A stretch of 64,000 nucleotides of DNA from Paralithodes platypus (Eukaryota > Arthropoda > Malacostraca > Decapoda > Lithodidae), in assembly GCA_032716605.1 (NCBI GenBank), contig CM064545.1, positions 5,575,199 through 5,639,198 on the forward strand, read 5' to 3'. This document shows, one piece after another, positions 1 to 10,892 of the stretch. Below the pieces are notes generated by a model. It was given only the letters and a program-made list of their open reading frames with translations, was not told where the DNA came from and did not search any database. The translations under genes were made by a program, and so were the position numbers. Position 1 is the stretch's first letter; each line of letters opens with the position of its first letter.

Positions 1-262
1 ATATTATCTTTCTCCTCCTTTGCATCTTCTTCCTCCTCCTCTTCACAGTTATATTATCTTTCTCCTCCTTTACATCTTCCTCCTCCTCCTCCTCTTCACA
101 GTTATATTATCTTTCTCCTCCTTTACATCTTCCTCCTCCTCCTCCTCTTCACAGTCATATTATCTTTCTCCTCCTTTACATCTTCCTCCTCCTCCTCCTC
201 TTCACAGTCATATTATCTTTCTCCTCCTTTGCATCTTCCTGCTCTTCTTGCTCCACCTCCTC
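1..262. repeat. Pyrimidine-rich 50-53 bp minisatellite
   Basis: About five head-to-tail units start at 1, 51, 104, 157 and 210. Each has the core TATTATCTTTCTCCTCCTTT, then a run of TCC triplets and TTCACAG. A reading frame runs through it, but its Leu/Ser/Pro-rich product is simply translated repeat. The array degrades into TTC/CAT-rich sequence up to about 315. A reverse-complement array of the same unit lies at 6360-6660. Confidence 0.9.
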
Positions 263-394
263 ATGACCATCCATCTCCTTCTTCTTCTTTTGTCCCATCA
301 TCATCATCGTCACCACTATAATAATGTTGTCAGCTTACAACAATACCTTCATGCTTCAGTATATCCTGCCGATCTTTATTAAGGCCAGGTATTT

Positions 395-650
395 GTATTT
401 CCTCGACCGTTTTCTCCCCTATGTTTAGCTTTATTAGTTATGAAATTTAAGACGTTCGCCCCATTACTTTGTCGATTTTAAGACCTTTCGCTCAATTTCG
501 TTGTCAATATTAAGATCTTTCCTGTTACTAAGATGTCGATTTTTTTTCCTGGCGAGCGATAGCGAGTCTGTCATTTTGGAGGAACTGGCATTTGGCTGGA
601 AGATTTGTCTCAAAACTGAATCATGGAGATTTCCTTTAATATTGATGGAG
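395..650 (+). repeat. Dispersed repeat A, copy 1
   Basis: This stretch has three roughly 31-bp modules of the form taagac-nnnn-cattactttgtcgatt, followed by a CTGGCGAGCGATAGCGAG box and a GGAGGAACYGG box. The same order occurs at 7170-7430 (minus), 49485-49700 (plus) and partly at 25985-26165 (plus). No coding capacity or terminal repeats are visible. It may be an unclassified interspersed element or part of a larger transposon's untranslated region. Confidence 0.65.
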
Positions 651-688
651 GTTAAGGGTGGAAAGTAAAACAATCATGAATAAACAAA

Positions 689-1881
689 TTAATGAGCCCT
701 ACCCCCCACAATTAATGAGACCTACCCCCCACAATTAATGAGCCCTACCCCCCACAATTAATGAGACCTACCCCCCACAATTAATGAGACCTACCCCCCA
801 CAATTAATGAGCCCTACCCCCCACAATTAATGAGACCTACCCCCCACAATTAATGAAGCCCCTACCCCCCACAATTAATGAGACCTACCCCCCACAATTA
901 ATGAGCCCTACCCCCCACAATTAATGAGCCCTACCCCCCACAATTAATGAGACCTACCCCCCACAATTAATGAGCCCTACCCCCCACAATTAATGAGCCC
1001 TACCCCCCACAATTAATGAGCCCTACCCCCCACAATTAATGAGGCCTACCCCCCCAATTAAATGAGACCTACCCTCCACAATTAATGAGCCTACCCCCCA
1101 CAATTAATGAGCCCTACCCCCCACAATTAATGAGCCCTACCCCCCACAATTAATGAGCCCTACCCCCCCACTAAGACCTACCCCCCACAATTAATGAACC
1201 TACCCCCCACAATTAATGAGCCCTACCCCCCACAATTAATGAGCCCTACCCCCCACATTAATGATACCTACCCCCCACAATTAATGAGACCTACCCCCCC
1301 CAATTTAATGAGACCTACCCACTACTACCCCCACAATTAATGAGCCTACCCCCCACAATTAATGAGACCTACCCCCCACAATTAATGAGACCTACCCCCC
1401 ACAATTAATGAGACCTACCCCCCACAATTATGAGACCTAATGAGCCCTACCCCCCACAATTAATGAGCCTACCCCCCACAATTAATGACCTACCCCCCAC
1501 AATTAATGAGCTACCCCCCACAATTATGAGCCCTACCCCCACAATTAATGAGCCTACCCCCCACAATTAATGAGACCCCCCCATTAATGAGACCTACCCC
1601 CCACAATTAATGAGCCCTACCCCACAATTAATGAGACCTACCCCCCACAATTAATGACTACCCCCCACAATAATGAGACCTACCCCCCACAATTAATGAG
1701 CCCTACCCCCCCCAAATAATGAGACCTACCCCCCACAATTAATGAGCCCTACCCCCCACAATTAATGAGACCTACCCCCCACAATTAATGAGCCCTACCC
1801 CCCACAATTAATGAGCCCTACCCCTCACAATTAATGAGCCCTACCCCCCACAATTAATGAACCCTACCCCCCACAATTAAT
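689..1881. repeat. 23-bp C-rich satellite array
   Basis: About 50 tandem copies of a 23-bp unit containing CCCCCCACAATTAATGAG. Two unit types differ at the join (GAGCCCTA and GAGACCTA) and are mixed without strict order. Several units are shortened, mostly between 1150 and 1700, which suggests slippage or assembly collapse. There is no open reading frame of note. Confidence 0.97.
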
Positions 1882-2221
1882 TCAGTAAGTGTGATGTAAT
1901 GCATTCCTCAGCAATTGCATCAACCATCTCAGATTACGCCATCATAATAGATTAGTTCTCTGTATATCTTACTAAAAATTTCCGGGAGAATAGGAGTTAC
2001 CGATATTTACTTGACAAAACACTACAACTACGGAGTTATGATTAGATAAGGGAATGTAGAGGCAATTATGAATACAAATTATTAGAATACAGTGGAGATG
2101 TACTAGGCCACATTTTATTTTTTCAGCAATTTAATGCTAGGATATGGATATAGTATAGTCATTTCCACTCCTATCGTAATAAAATTATTATGTTCCTTCC
2201 AACAACCAACTCTACTCATGA
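1882..2221. other. AT-rich spacer
   Basis: About 340 bases of AT-rich sequence. I see no coding signal, repeat unit or known element in it. Confidence 0.6.
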
Positions 2222-2326
2222 AATCGATTAATTAAATTTACAAACACATGTGGCAGTCCGTGGATTCGAACCCAGGACGCTCACACCGAAAATCAACACC
2301 TTATGCATCGCACCACGAAGACAGTT
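2222..2326 (-). mobile_element. tRNA-derived SINE, copy 1
   Basis: Read on the minus strand, an A-box-like GGTGCGATGCATAAGG is followed about 30 nt later by a good B-box, GGGTTCGAATCC, and then TGCCACATGTGTTTG and an AT-rich tail. Box spacing fits an RNA polymerase III type 2 promoter, but the body does not fold as a functional tRNA. A plus-strand relative with the same body and the TGCCACATGTATTTG tail is at 52341-52450, so this is a repeat family rather than a tRNA gene. Confidence 0.75.
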
Positions 2327-2940
2327 ATCAGAGAGAGAGAGAGAGAGAGCTAGAGAGAATATGCAAAGGAGTACAAAGGATATCAAGCAACAACAGGTCC
2401 AGCGACTCCTCAAGGCTGCTTGCCTTCCAAAACACTGATGGTCTAGTGTCCAAACAGTAGTTTAGAGTGGGTAAGGGAAAAATGGAAAGGGAAACCTGCC
2501 CTGGGACAAATGTAACGTGGCAGGTTTACGAGATGTTAGTAGGGGACAGTTGTTAGTAATATAATAGAGGGAAAATAATAATAACGATAAAAATAAAAAT
2601 AAAATAAAATACAAAGAGAGAGAGAGAGAGACATGCCTGGTTTGTGAACTACTACAATCATTCATATATTAGCTATTGCCTTCATTAATTCCTGCCAGGT
2701 TTTATAACTTGGGCAATTATTGGGTGAGGGGCTGTCTTTTTTTCTATGCTATTCCTTTTCTCTGTCCCATAAAAGTTAGAATAGCTTCAAGTATCGTTGT
2801 ACGGATCGTTATGGCTGCTGTTGCTTGCTTTCCTGTGCACCGGTTCGTAATTTATACAGTGAAATGCCTGATTTTCTGACACACATGGGCTATTCATGTT
2901 ATCTTTGAGATGACAGGGCTGGAAAATATAATACCGAAGC
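2327..2940. other. Spacer with (GA)n tracts
   Basis: It contains (GA)n runs near 2331-2350 and 2615-2631. Short open frames cover much of it in several directions, but none resembles a protein family. No gene is supported. Confidence 0.6.
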
Positions 2941-4182
2941 AGACCACAACAGCAGGGCAGTTTTAGGAAGGGAAGAGGATGTGTAGATCAGATTTTTACT
3001 CTGAATTGTGTTGTGGAGAAATATCTGGAGAAGCAACGAAAGGTGTATGTTGCCTTTATGGATTTGGAGAAGGCCTATGACAGAGTGGATAGAGAAGGTA
3101 TGTGGAAAGTATTTAGAATATACGGAGTAGATGGCAAGTTGCTGAAAGCAGTGAAGAGCATGTATGAGGGTGCAAAGGCGGCAGTACTTGTGGAGAATGA
3201 GCAGGGCGAGTTCTTTGACCTGAATGTTGGGTTGAAACAGGGGTGTGTGATGCCCCCGTGGTTGTTTACTGTCTATATGGATGTAGTCGTGAAATAAATA
3301 CTAGGAAGAGCAGTGGATGTTGGTGTGTCGCTGAAAAGGGAGGGAAATGAGTGGAAGCTACCTGTACTGCTGTTTGCTGATGATACAGTTATGATGAGCG
3401 ATAATGAATGGGAGTTGCAGGGTCTGGTAAATGTGTTTGGAACAGAGTGCAAAACAAGGAATCTGAAGGTAAATGTGGGGAAGAGCAAGTTTATGGTCTT
3501 CGATAGGGGTGAAGCCACAGAGTGTGAGGTGAAGTTGAATGGTCAGGCTATGGAGATTGTCAGCTCATTTAAGTATCTGGGCAGTGTGTTGAGTAAAGAT
3601 GGGACTATGGATGAAGAAGTGCAGGAGAGGGTGCAACAGGGGAAGAAGGTTGTAGGAACGTTGAAAGCAGTAACAAGAAATAAGGTGGTTAGTATGGAAG
3701 TGAAGAAGTCCTTGCGTGACTTTGTGGTAATCCCGCAACTAACTTACAGAAGCGAAGCTTAGACGTTCGGGAAGAGACTCAGACCAAGAGTGAGAGCGGT
3801 GGAAATTAGTTACTTGAGAAATGCGTGCGGAGTTACATGGAGGGATAGGCAGACAAATGAGGAAGTAAGAAGAAGGTGTGGTGTGGAGATAGATTTGCTG
3901 GAAAGTGTGAAAAGGAACAACTTGAGATGGTTCGGCCATATGGAACGTATGGAAAGCGAGAGAATGACTAAGAGGGTGTACGAGAGCGAGGTGGAAGGAC
4001 AGAGAGGGAGAGGTGCACCGAAGGAGAGGTGGAAGGATGGATTGAGGAAGTATATGGATGAAGGCGGTGCTGGTTGGGAGGAGGGGCGTCGACTGACTGG
4101 GGACAGAGGTGCATGGGGCAGTTCGTTCGTGGCCACCCCTTATGGGATCACGGCGTCAGGCAATAGATAGATAGATAGACCA
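2941..4182 (+). pseudogene. 5'-truncated non-LTR retrotransposon, RT to 3' end
   Basis: Reverse transcriptase remnants of a LINE-type element. In order: FMDLEKAYDRVD (RT motif with the first catalytic Asp), VGLKQGCVMPPWLF, LLFADDTVMM (the catalytic A-DD box), FKYLGSVLSKDG, then a C-terminal part with LRWFGHMERM. The frame is broken by a stop near 3296 and a frameshift near 3760. The 3' end is GGCGTCAGGCAATAG followed by (ATAG)n, a short-repeat tail in place of poly(A). The N-terminal endonuclease and early RT are missing, as expected for 5' truncation during target-primed insertion. The same 3' end recurs inverted at 20209-20598 and diverged at 17655-19505. The RTE/CR1-side clade cannot be fixed by eye. 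Confidence 0.9.
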
Positions 4183-4394
4183 CAAACCCTTTTCCATCAA
4201 CCGAAGGACCGACAACTTATAGAATTGTGTCCATAAGAACCCGGAAGAGAGACCGGAGACAGTCTCCCCGGGACAACAGAAACAACATACCTCAGTCACC
4301 CGTATCACAGCTCCAGGAAAAGCGCGCGGCTTCCGATACGCTTAAGATACGTATGGTTAGACATCCGCCACAGTTCGTTGGTATGTAACCTCAG

Positions 4395-4532
4395 GCGCCA
4401 GGTGAGCAATGGCCGTCTACACCTGGCCCAGATCTAGACTATGAGGAAGAAGACTTTATGCAAATGAGAAATCAACCTCCTTCGCTCCTCTCCAGTTACC
4501 CTGGTGGTTCCACTCATTACTACCACCGCTAG
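4395..4532 (+). CDS. Orphan candidate terminal exon (45 codons)
   Basis: After the acceptor-like sequence ATGTAACCTCAG, a 45-codon open stretch runs to a TAG at 4530-4532. It is rich in Pro, Ser, Tyr and acidic residues (for example DLDYEEEDF and PGGSTHYYHR), unlike the mobile-element proteins nearby. Upstream in the same frame is a TAA just before the acceptor, so a coding start would need splicing. No family was recognised. The composition would suit the C-terminal tail of a membrane or scaffold protein, but this is only a hint. It could equally be chance or part of an unrecognised element. No clear polyadenylation signal was seen close by. Confidence 0.2.
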   Translation, partial: APGEQWPSTPGPDLDYEEEDFMQMRNQPPSLLSSYPGGSTHYYHR

Positions 4533-5429
4533 GCGAGACAATGTTTACAATCCAGCTAGACAAGAGGACAAATAGACAGCTCCATATAATCATTTAAATA
4601 GAGAGAGGCCTCCAATACTGTAAATAATTTATCCTGTGCACAACTAAGGTTTAGGTTATTTACTTTTATTATTAATATATAAAACATACCATTCCCCATA
4701 TAAACATGTATGCATTGTATTTTTAAGGCTTTAGACAACCACACAATCAATCAGAAACTATATTTCCCATGCCTCTCATGTTCCGGAGACACCCGCCTTG
4801 TAATTCTCCGTAAAATCAAATACTACCTGGCCGAAAACAGGGTAAAGTTAGGCAAGTCAAGGCACTGTGTCCCATGGGTAACCTGTGGGGGAGTATACGT
4901 GAATAACTCGGCCGGATAGCACCATCCGTAGAGGCTAGCCAAAATCCTCTTAGATCGTGCCCTTCAAGCTGCGACGGTGTCTGGACGAGAAAGTGTGTGA
5001 AGGCTGTACCGGAAGCAGTGGCGGCTGGTCTATGAGAGCTGGTGAGCTGCAGACCTCCCTGCCTCACAGCCCTGCCAGGCAGAAGACTATGATAGACATA
5101 GGAGGTTAATTAATTTAAAATACACAAATAAAATACATTTGTATAATATTCAATAGCTTTTTGCATTAACACTCAAGCCGCGGGGCCCGTCATATGTCGG
5201 GTGAGAGAACCATGGCCGCCCCTGCGGGGCCCAACAATATCCGGGCGGGATGTTGAGCCACATTATCGGCTCCGAGAGAGAGTCCACGCGTTGGGAGGAC
5301 GATAGGTGGGCTCTGACCGATTGGCACGGACCGAGTACCGCGACTGAGGTCCCCACCACAACGTTACACATATACTGCCTCGCCAGAAAAGGAAAAAACT
5401 AAGGAAATTACCGTATTTTAAAAGGGTTT
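4533..5429. other. Unassigned stretch with GC-rich island
   Basis: The first half is AT-rich. Two GC-richer islands lie at about 4860-5090 and 5175-5370, the latter with GCGGGGCCC occurring twice. No ribosomal RNA, tRNA or protein similarity could be recognised. The islands may belong to an unclassified repeat. Confidence 0.5.
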
Positions 5430-5645
5430 TTGCACTCGTGTTTCAACATAGTTGCAAGAGAACCCATGGTCGTACAAGGGTGATTCAGGTGTCATTGGAA
5501 AGCTCTATTATTGCCCTTTTACGATACATAATTGTATTACACTCTGGCTCTTGTTTATGCATGAAAAAGAGCATGGAATCAAGCTCGTTTAGGGTAAATA
5601 TGCCCGCCAGGCAGGTAGTAGAAGTTACAAACATCCCCGTTTGAC
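5430..5645 (+). repeat. Dispersed repeat B, copy 1
   Basis: It shares GATTCAGGTGTCATTGGAAA, followed by a conserved spacing of CTATT, ATAATTG and a TATGCATGAAAA-like box, with 21515-21700. Both copies read on the plus strand. There is no coding capacity. It may be a short non-autonomous element. Confidence 0.5.
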
Positions 5646-6359
5646 AGGTGTTAACATTGATTATTTTATAACCCCAATTAAGCAGATTTCACAAATGTAT
5701 TCTCTATTACTGTAAAACAAAAAATCCCGGCGGTGGCAGGGGGGCCAGCGGCACCAACAGATTTTTTGAGCTGCAATAGGCCCAGTTCTCAGTTTTGGGC
5801 CTGGCACTCTTGTGTTAGCAAATAGTGTTGGTGTATTATGAGCTTGATCTGTGAATACTTGACAGTTTTATCACCCTGAGCGACGATCGTAGCTTAGTTT
5901 CAGTGATGTTCTCATTATTTCAATACATTCTGGTTACTAGATATCAGCTATAATTTGAGACTAACCGCTCTGTTAGCATTTATGCTATACTTATATATTC
6001 ATCATATGTTTATCCAATTGTGATTTATCAATTATTATAAACTGATTTATATATCATCCATGCTTTAAGAATATTATTATTAATTCTTAAAGTAGGTTCG
6101 AGAGTATTTCCATATAAATACGACTCAACTAATTCTATCTATCTATCTATGCCAGTGCCCTGATATAAAGTGAAATAAAAACTTGTGAAACTCAACTTTG
6201 TATTCTGTATCATTGGTAGAGATTGAGGAGATTTATAATTGCATATTTGGAGTCAGCTGTGTTCCTGCTGGGTGTTATAGTTCTTAAAAGCTTTCCTAGA
6301 GTGGAAAGATACAACTGACTTAATCGAGCAAGAAGTATTGCCTGGCATAACAATCTTAT
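5646..6359. other. AT-rich spacer with (TATC)n
   Basis: AT-rich sequence with a short (CTAT)n run near 6135-6149. No gene or classified element is visible. Confidence 0.6.
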
Positions 6360-6660
6360 TTTAACTTGAGGAACGAGCAAGAAGAACAGGAGGCTGTAAA
6401 GGAGGAGGAGAAAGTTAATGCAACTGTGAAGAAGACTAGGAATATGTAAAGGAGGAGGATAAAGATAATACGACTGTGAAGAGAAGGAGGAAGATGTAAA
6501 GGAGGAGGAGAAAGCTAATACGACTGTGAAGAGAAGGAGGAAGATGTAAAGGAGGAGGAGAAAGATAATACGACTGTGAAGAGGAGGAGGAATATGTGAA
6601 GAAGGAGGGTAACGATAATACGACTGTGAAGAGGAGGAGGAGGAGGAGGAGGAATAGAAA
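6360..6660. repeat. Purine-rich minisatellite, inverted relative of 1-262
   Basis: Tandem units of about 50-57 bp carry GTAAAGGAGGAGGA and AATACGACTGTGAAGA. These are the reverse complement of the unit at the window start. At least five copies are present. Open frames across it are repeat translations only. Confidence 0.9.
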
Positions 6661-6834
6661 ATAGAGACACGCCGAAGAGAGGATTGAAGAAGACAGGATA
6701 TACAACTATACAGGGGATATAATCTATTATGGAATAGAAAAAAATGCAGAGAAGCGAACACCTATAATAATTTGTATTTACATATTTATCTATTCTCATT
6801 TAATTGTCATATACTTAATTTGATATGTGTATGA

Positions 6835-7045
6835 AGGAGACAAATGGGACATCTGTCAGTAACTATTGTTCCTTCCCAAAGTTGAAAGAGTGATAGAGAG
6901 CCAATTTCAAGCTACGTTAGAGTCAAAATGTCTGTATACACAGATATTGCAGCATTGTTGCGGGAAAGACAGATGGAGTGAGATAGTTCGAGAGCTTGTT
7001 GAGTACAAGAATGGCTGGGAAAATCAGATCACAACATAGAAGAAT
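6835..7045 (-). mobile_element. Degenerate 3' end of Jockey-like family J1
   Basis: Weak but collinear similarity, on the minus strand, to the 3' terminal region of the J1 copies at 53.2 and 56.3 kb: GGGAxAGACxG, AGTTGAAAGAGTGA, and CAAAATGTCTG for CAAAATGCCTG. No frame survives. This is an old copy. Confidence 0.55.
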
Positions 7046-7169
7046 ATATTGATATTGAGACGTGTTTCAGCTTAAAGGGGGAAGGGTATATTTGTAGGTC
7101 GATGTTTTCATACATTTATCATCTTTTTTAGTTTCCTCCCTACACATCCATCACACTAAACAAAATACG

Positions 7170-7430
7170 TAAATTAGATCTCCCTTCGAGATTAATTTGT
7201 ACATTTTTCGATAGAAAAATGTCCCGGCCTAAGTCCGGTTCCTCCATAATTAGAGGCTTGCTTACGCTCGCCAGGAAAAACAAATAGACACCTACTGTAT
7301 ATGACCTGAAAGGTCTATTAATATTGACAAAGAAATGGGGTGAACATTCTTAAAATCGTCAAACTAAGGGGCCGAACGTCTTAACATATCAATATTAATA
7401 AGGCTAAGTATGAGGGAGAAGGGGGACCAG
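7170..7430 (-). repeat. Dispersed repeat A, copy 2
   Basis: The reverse complement has the same module order as copy 1: AAGACGTTCGGCCCC, ACCCCATTTCTTTGTC, CCTGGCGAGCG and GGAGGAACCGG. It then has an extension (TTTTTCTATCGAAAAA, then ATCTCGAAGGGAG) that is shared with 25985-26165. Confidence 0.65.
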
Positions 7431-7470
7431 AAAAGCGACCCATCTCCCCTTAAAGAGAGTAAAGATGGGA

Positions 7471-8066
7471 AAACACTGACTTACTATATCGATAAAGGTA
7501 AATAACTTAAACACTGACTTACTATATCGATAAAGGTAAATAACTTAAACACTGACTTACTATATCGATAAAGGTAAATAACTTAAACACTGACTTACTA
7601 TATCGATAAAGGTAAATAACTTAAACACTGACTTACTATATCGATAACACTGACTTACTATATCGATAAAGGTAAATAACTTAAACACTGACTTACTATA
7701 TCGATAAAGGTAAATAACTTAAACACTGACTTACTATATCGATAAAGGTAAATAACTTAAACACTGACTTACTATATCGATAAAGGTAAATAACTTAAAC
7801 ACTGACTTACTATATCGATAAAGGTAAATAACTTAAACACTGACTTACTATATCGATAAAGGTAAATAACTTAAACACTGACTTACTATATCGATAAAGG
7901 TAAATAACTTAAACACTGACTTACTATATCGATAAAGGTAAATAACTTAAACACTGACTTCCTATATCGATAAAGGTAAATAACTTAAACACTGACTTAC
8001 TATATCGATAAAGGTAAATAACTTAAACACTGACTTACTATATCGATAAAGGTAAATAACTTAAAC
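7471..8066. repeat. 38-bp satellite array
   Basis: About 16 tandem copies of a 38-bp unit containing ACTGACTTACTATATCGATA and AAGGTAAATAACTTAAA. Copies are nearly identical. One shortened unit occurs near 7636-7650. It is AT-rich and non-coding. Confidence 0.97.
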
Positions 8067-8490
8067 GGGGTAGAAATATCAATATCATTTGACGAGTAAG
8101 AAAAGAGTATGTGGTTAGGCAATATAAACACAGAGATACAGTTCAGGGAAGACAAGAGCGGTTTATTGACGTGATGAACTATAATAAGGAGTACGACAAA
8201 GGCAGTAAAGGAGTTAATTGATTGAAAGTACGAGAGAGAGAGACGAAGAATATTGAAAAGGGATAATTTAGATTGGGGTATAGGGATTATTTACATAATA
8301 TATCATACATTGGTGTAATACCATGGATGACGATAAGTAAATATATAACTTTCCTCTATGTACTATGATAAACCTTTCTCTGTATTTTCATTATAATAAT
8401 TAAACCGGTTGAGAATAGTGACAACATTAAAACTAAAGCAAGATCACCGTTAATTTTGCTTACAAATCCAATTAATAGTAATCCTTTTGC
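8067..8490. other. Spacer upstream of LTR element
   Basis: AT-rich, with no recognisable gene or repeat. It ends at the ATAA target duplication of the LTR element. Confidence 0.6.
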
Positions 8491-8494
8491 ATAA

Positions 8495-10296
8495 TGTTAC
8501 GACCGGGGCTACGAATAAAACAAGGGCACTTAATGATTGGACTAGTAATAGGGCACTATGCAACAACGGTACGCTAGATCCAAACCCTTGACCTTATATG
8601 CCAGCGAACAAAACACCTATACCCTCCAGAGTTAATCTGCGATAACGGGGTATCCTTAACTGGGCATAAATGTACTCTACTTCATGCTAACCCACACTAG
8701 TATAGCCTGATAACACACAGGATGCAAGTTACGTTAAAATGCACAAAAGGGAAGCTATGGAAAGATCAATTAAATCAATGCAAGATTTAATATAATAAAA
8801 GGATGCTTCAATATAGTTACTCTAAACAACAATAAACTCTTCACTCCTATCTGAAAGAAAGTGAAGTCTAGTCCTACAGCATAGACCTAGAAACTTCTGA
8901 AGAAAGTCTGATGCTCATAAGATGCTCATATCTTAAATTATAGAAAGGCAGGAGGCAGGACACCCAACGTGTATACAGAGTACACAAAAAGATAGGACAT
9001 ATAATGTTAACTGACACGGGAATATTATAAATGCGCAACGGCAGTAATGTTCAACACTAAAAGAAATGCTTCCTCATCAACGAAACAGTCTACTATGGTT
9101 GTGCAACTCAACAACAACCTAGACTCATAAATGCCGTGAATAATAATGCATACATATCATAAAGAGCTCATATCCTAACTAGTGTCTGCTAGGTGAATAA
9201 AGTCTAGCTGGGATATCAAGGTTAGGAAACTGTGGCTGAGCAAGACTGGCTCATAGCCTAGCGTTGTCCTTGAGGTGGTATGATTATAGGTACGTTAATG
9301 ACGGAGATGCTCTCTTGGTAGATCCAGATCTCAAGTATCTGGTTCTACCCTGGCGATCCCTCAAAAGTCAAGCAAAGAGGCAGCACTGTGTGACAAGTTA
9401 GTAGGCTGATGCCCTCTTACCACACGATGCTGCACTCGAAAAAGGCACAACCAAAAGGACAACCTAGGCTACCACAGAAACCGTCGAAGTCGTGTAGGTA
9501 TAAGCGAACCGTACACACATCGCTGACAACGACAACAGAAGCCTTATCCCAGTCTAGCATTAAATACCCCAGCAGAGCACTAAATCAATAATGGAGACAC
9601 ACACCGAGTTCTTAACCTCTACTAACTAAGAACCCTCAAACCTATTCTAAGTACATGTAAATATCTCAGAGGACGGCGCTTGCAATACAATGGGCCGGCT
9701 ATGGAAACCGTATGCAGAACCCAAGGGGATAAGTAATTGAATAAAGGTGAGGAGCAATGGAAAAGAAGAAGGTCGGAGAGAGAGATAGTGGTAAAGAGGG
9801 TGATCGGGAGAGAGTATGCAAAGGGATGTTAGAAGCATGCACGCCAAGCCTGTCCTGAGGAGTGTAGCTCCTCGGGACCCACAGGATCTCACAAAGGCAT
9901 GGTGGTCGGCCAATCACAGGCCGATACGTCACCAGGCAGCAGGCCTCCAGAAGGTGCCAGGAACCACCAGCCAATCAAAACCGAGAGAAAGGCTATGCGG
10001 GCGAGGGACTCCTCCAGGAGGGAGGAAGGAGGAGGAAGCAACACTCACTGCCCCCATGCTGCTCGCTCGCTCTCTCTCTCAACTCTACACAACAATGCAT
10101 CTTATATTCAACTCATGATATAAAATATTTCCCGTTGTCACAGACGAAAATAAAGACCACCACGGGACTGTCTGTAACAACACGAACACTATGAAAGAGA
10201 GAACAACATTCTCGGATAACTGTAGCCCACTTCACTGCCCTGGCGAGTGCTAGTGGCTAACGGGAGGCGATTCTGCCAACGCTGGTAGGCGTCACA
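8495..10296 (-). repeat. 3' LTR of element L1
   Basis: 1802 bp, starting TGTTACGACC and ending GGCGTCACA in plus orientation. It is collinear with 14807-16597 apart from scattered substitutions and an extra 10 bp (AGGATCTCAC) near 9890. Open frames inside it are not conserved as proteins and were not called. Confidence 0.93.
10101..10110 (-). promoter_or_regulatory. TATA-like box in 3' LTR
   Basis: GAATATAAG on the minus strand, about 190 nt into the LTR. The same box is in the other LTR (near 16402-16411). A TATA-like box at similar depth occurs in the related LTR at 29861-29870. Its position suits the U3 promoter. Confidence 0.4.
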
Positions 10297-10312
10297 CCCC
10301 GCCAAAGATATG
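10297..10312 (-). other. Polypurine tract of element L1
   Basis: Reading minus, TATCTTTGGCGGGG lies directly before the 3' LTR. A purine-rich stretch at this place primes plus-strand DNA synthesis in LTR elements. It is short and interrupted, but the related element has a matching CTTGGGTGGGG at the same place (29578-29590). Confidence 0.55.
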
Positions 10313-10628
10313 GGACGCTCAACATTAGGCGAGCACCATATCTGACAAGGCAGAATGCCGACAAGACCCGCCACAACCAGCCACTCCGCCAGAAATTAAA
10401 TGCAAAGCTCAATCATAAATAAAAAACATTTTAGAATAAAGAAAATCTTATAACCCCTCCCAAACATAATAGTATAATTTTAGCCTACTATGCTCCCTGA
10501 GCGAGCTTCACAGAGCCCAGCCTCCTAAGTGAAAGACAGATTCAACTTAGGACTTTAGCTATAACATTGGCAACTTACAATTAACTATCAAAAAGAAAGA
10601 GTTTTTATGTGATTTTTTGTATTTAATT
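10313..10628. other. 3' untranslated region of element L1
   Basis: About 316 bases between the RNase H remnant and the polypurine tract. No integrase coding is present here, unlike in ordinary Ty3/gypsy elements, where integrase follows RNase H. Confidence 0.6.
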
Positions 10629-10892
10629 TTAATGTTGTTTTTTGACGGCTGCTCTACAGGGGCAAGCCTGATTTTTCTCCACTCTCAACGCACACTGACT
10701 GAACGGCGAAGGTTCTCCTGCAAACAAACCCTCCCGTGACAAACAATCAGCCAAAACATTATCAGTGCCCTTAGCATGCCACACATCCAACTTGTGTTCC
10801 GGCAGCACAACAACACCTGACACTGATAACCTGCCCAGTTCATCACAAGACTGGCACTCCTCTTCGCTCTTTCTGGCAACGTGGCCTGCCAA
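10629..10892 (-). pseudogene. RNase H C-terminal remnant of L1
   Basis: The frame contains HKLDVWHAKGTDNVLADCLS, the typical end of the RNase H domain in Ty3/gypsy pol, where it normally leads into integrase. Here it runs into about 60 unrelated residues and a stop, then non-coding DNA and the LTR. Upstream it abuts the truncated RT start in a different frame, so a deletion removed the RT core (including the YxDD region) and the first part of RNase H. The partial domain cannot be catalytic. Confidence 0.8.

Noticed and set aside
20..382. 120-residue Leu/Ser/Pro protein
   Set aside because: It is a translation of the minisatellite; its frame depends on unit length.
689..1881. CRISPR-like array
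   Set aside because: Units are directly abutting 23-mers without unique spacers, and the DNA is eukaryotic. The same holds for the 38-bp and 36-bp arrays.
2261..2320. Functional tRNA gene on the minus strand
   Set aside because: A- and B-boxes are present but no cloverleaf or acceptor stem forms, and a repeat copy exists at 52341.
5150..5371. Ribosomal RNA-like GC-rich block
   Set aside because: No stretch matches conserved 18S, 5.8S or 28S sequence that I can recognise.
5160..5655. A piggyBac-like element from TTAACAC (5165) to GTGTTAA (5650)
   Set aside because: TTAA words are present at both sides, but the ends do not match beyond a few bases.
6210..6799. Leu/Ser-rich membrane-like proteins on the minus strand
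   Set aside because: They are antisense translations of the purine-rich minisatellite.
9816..10123. Proteins encoded inside the LTRs
   Set aside because: Frames differ between the two LTR copies through indels, and there is no family similarity.
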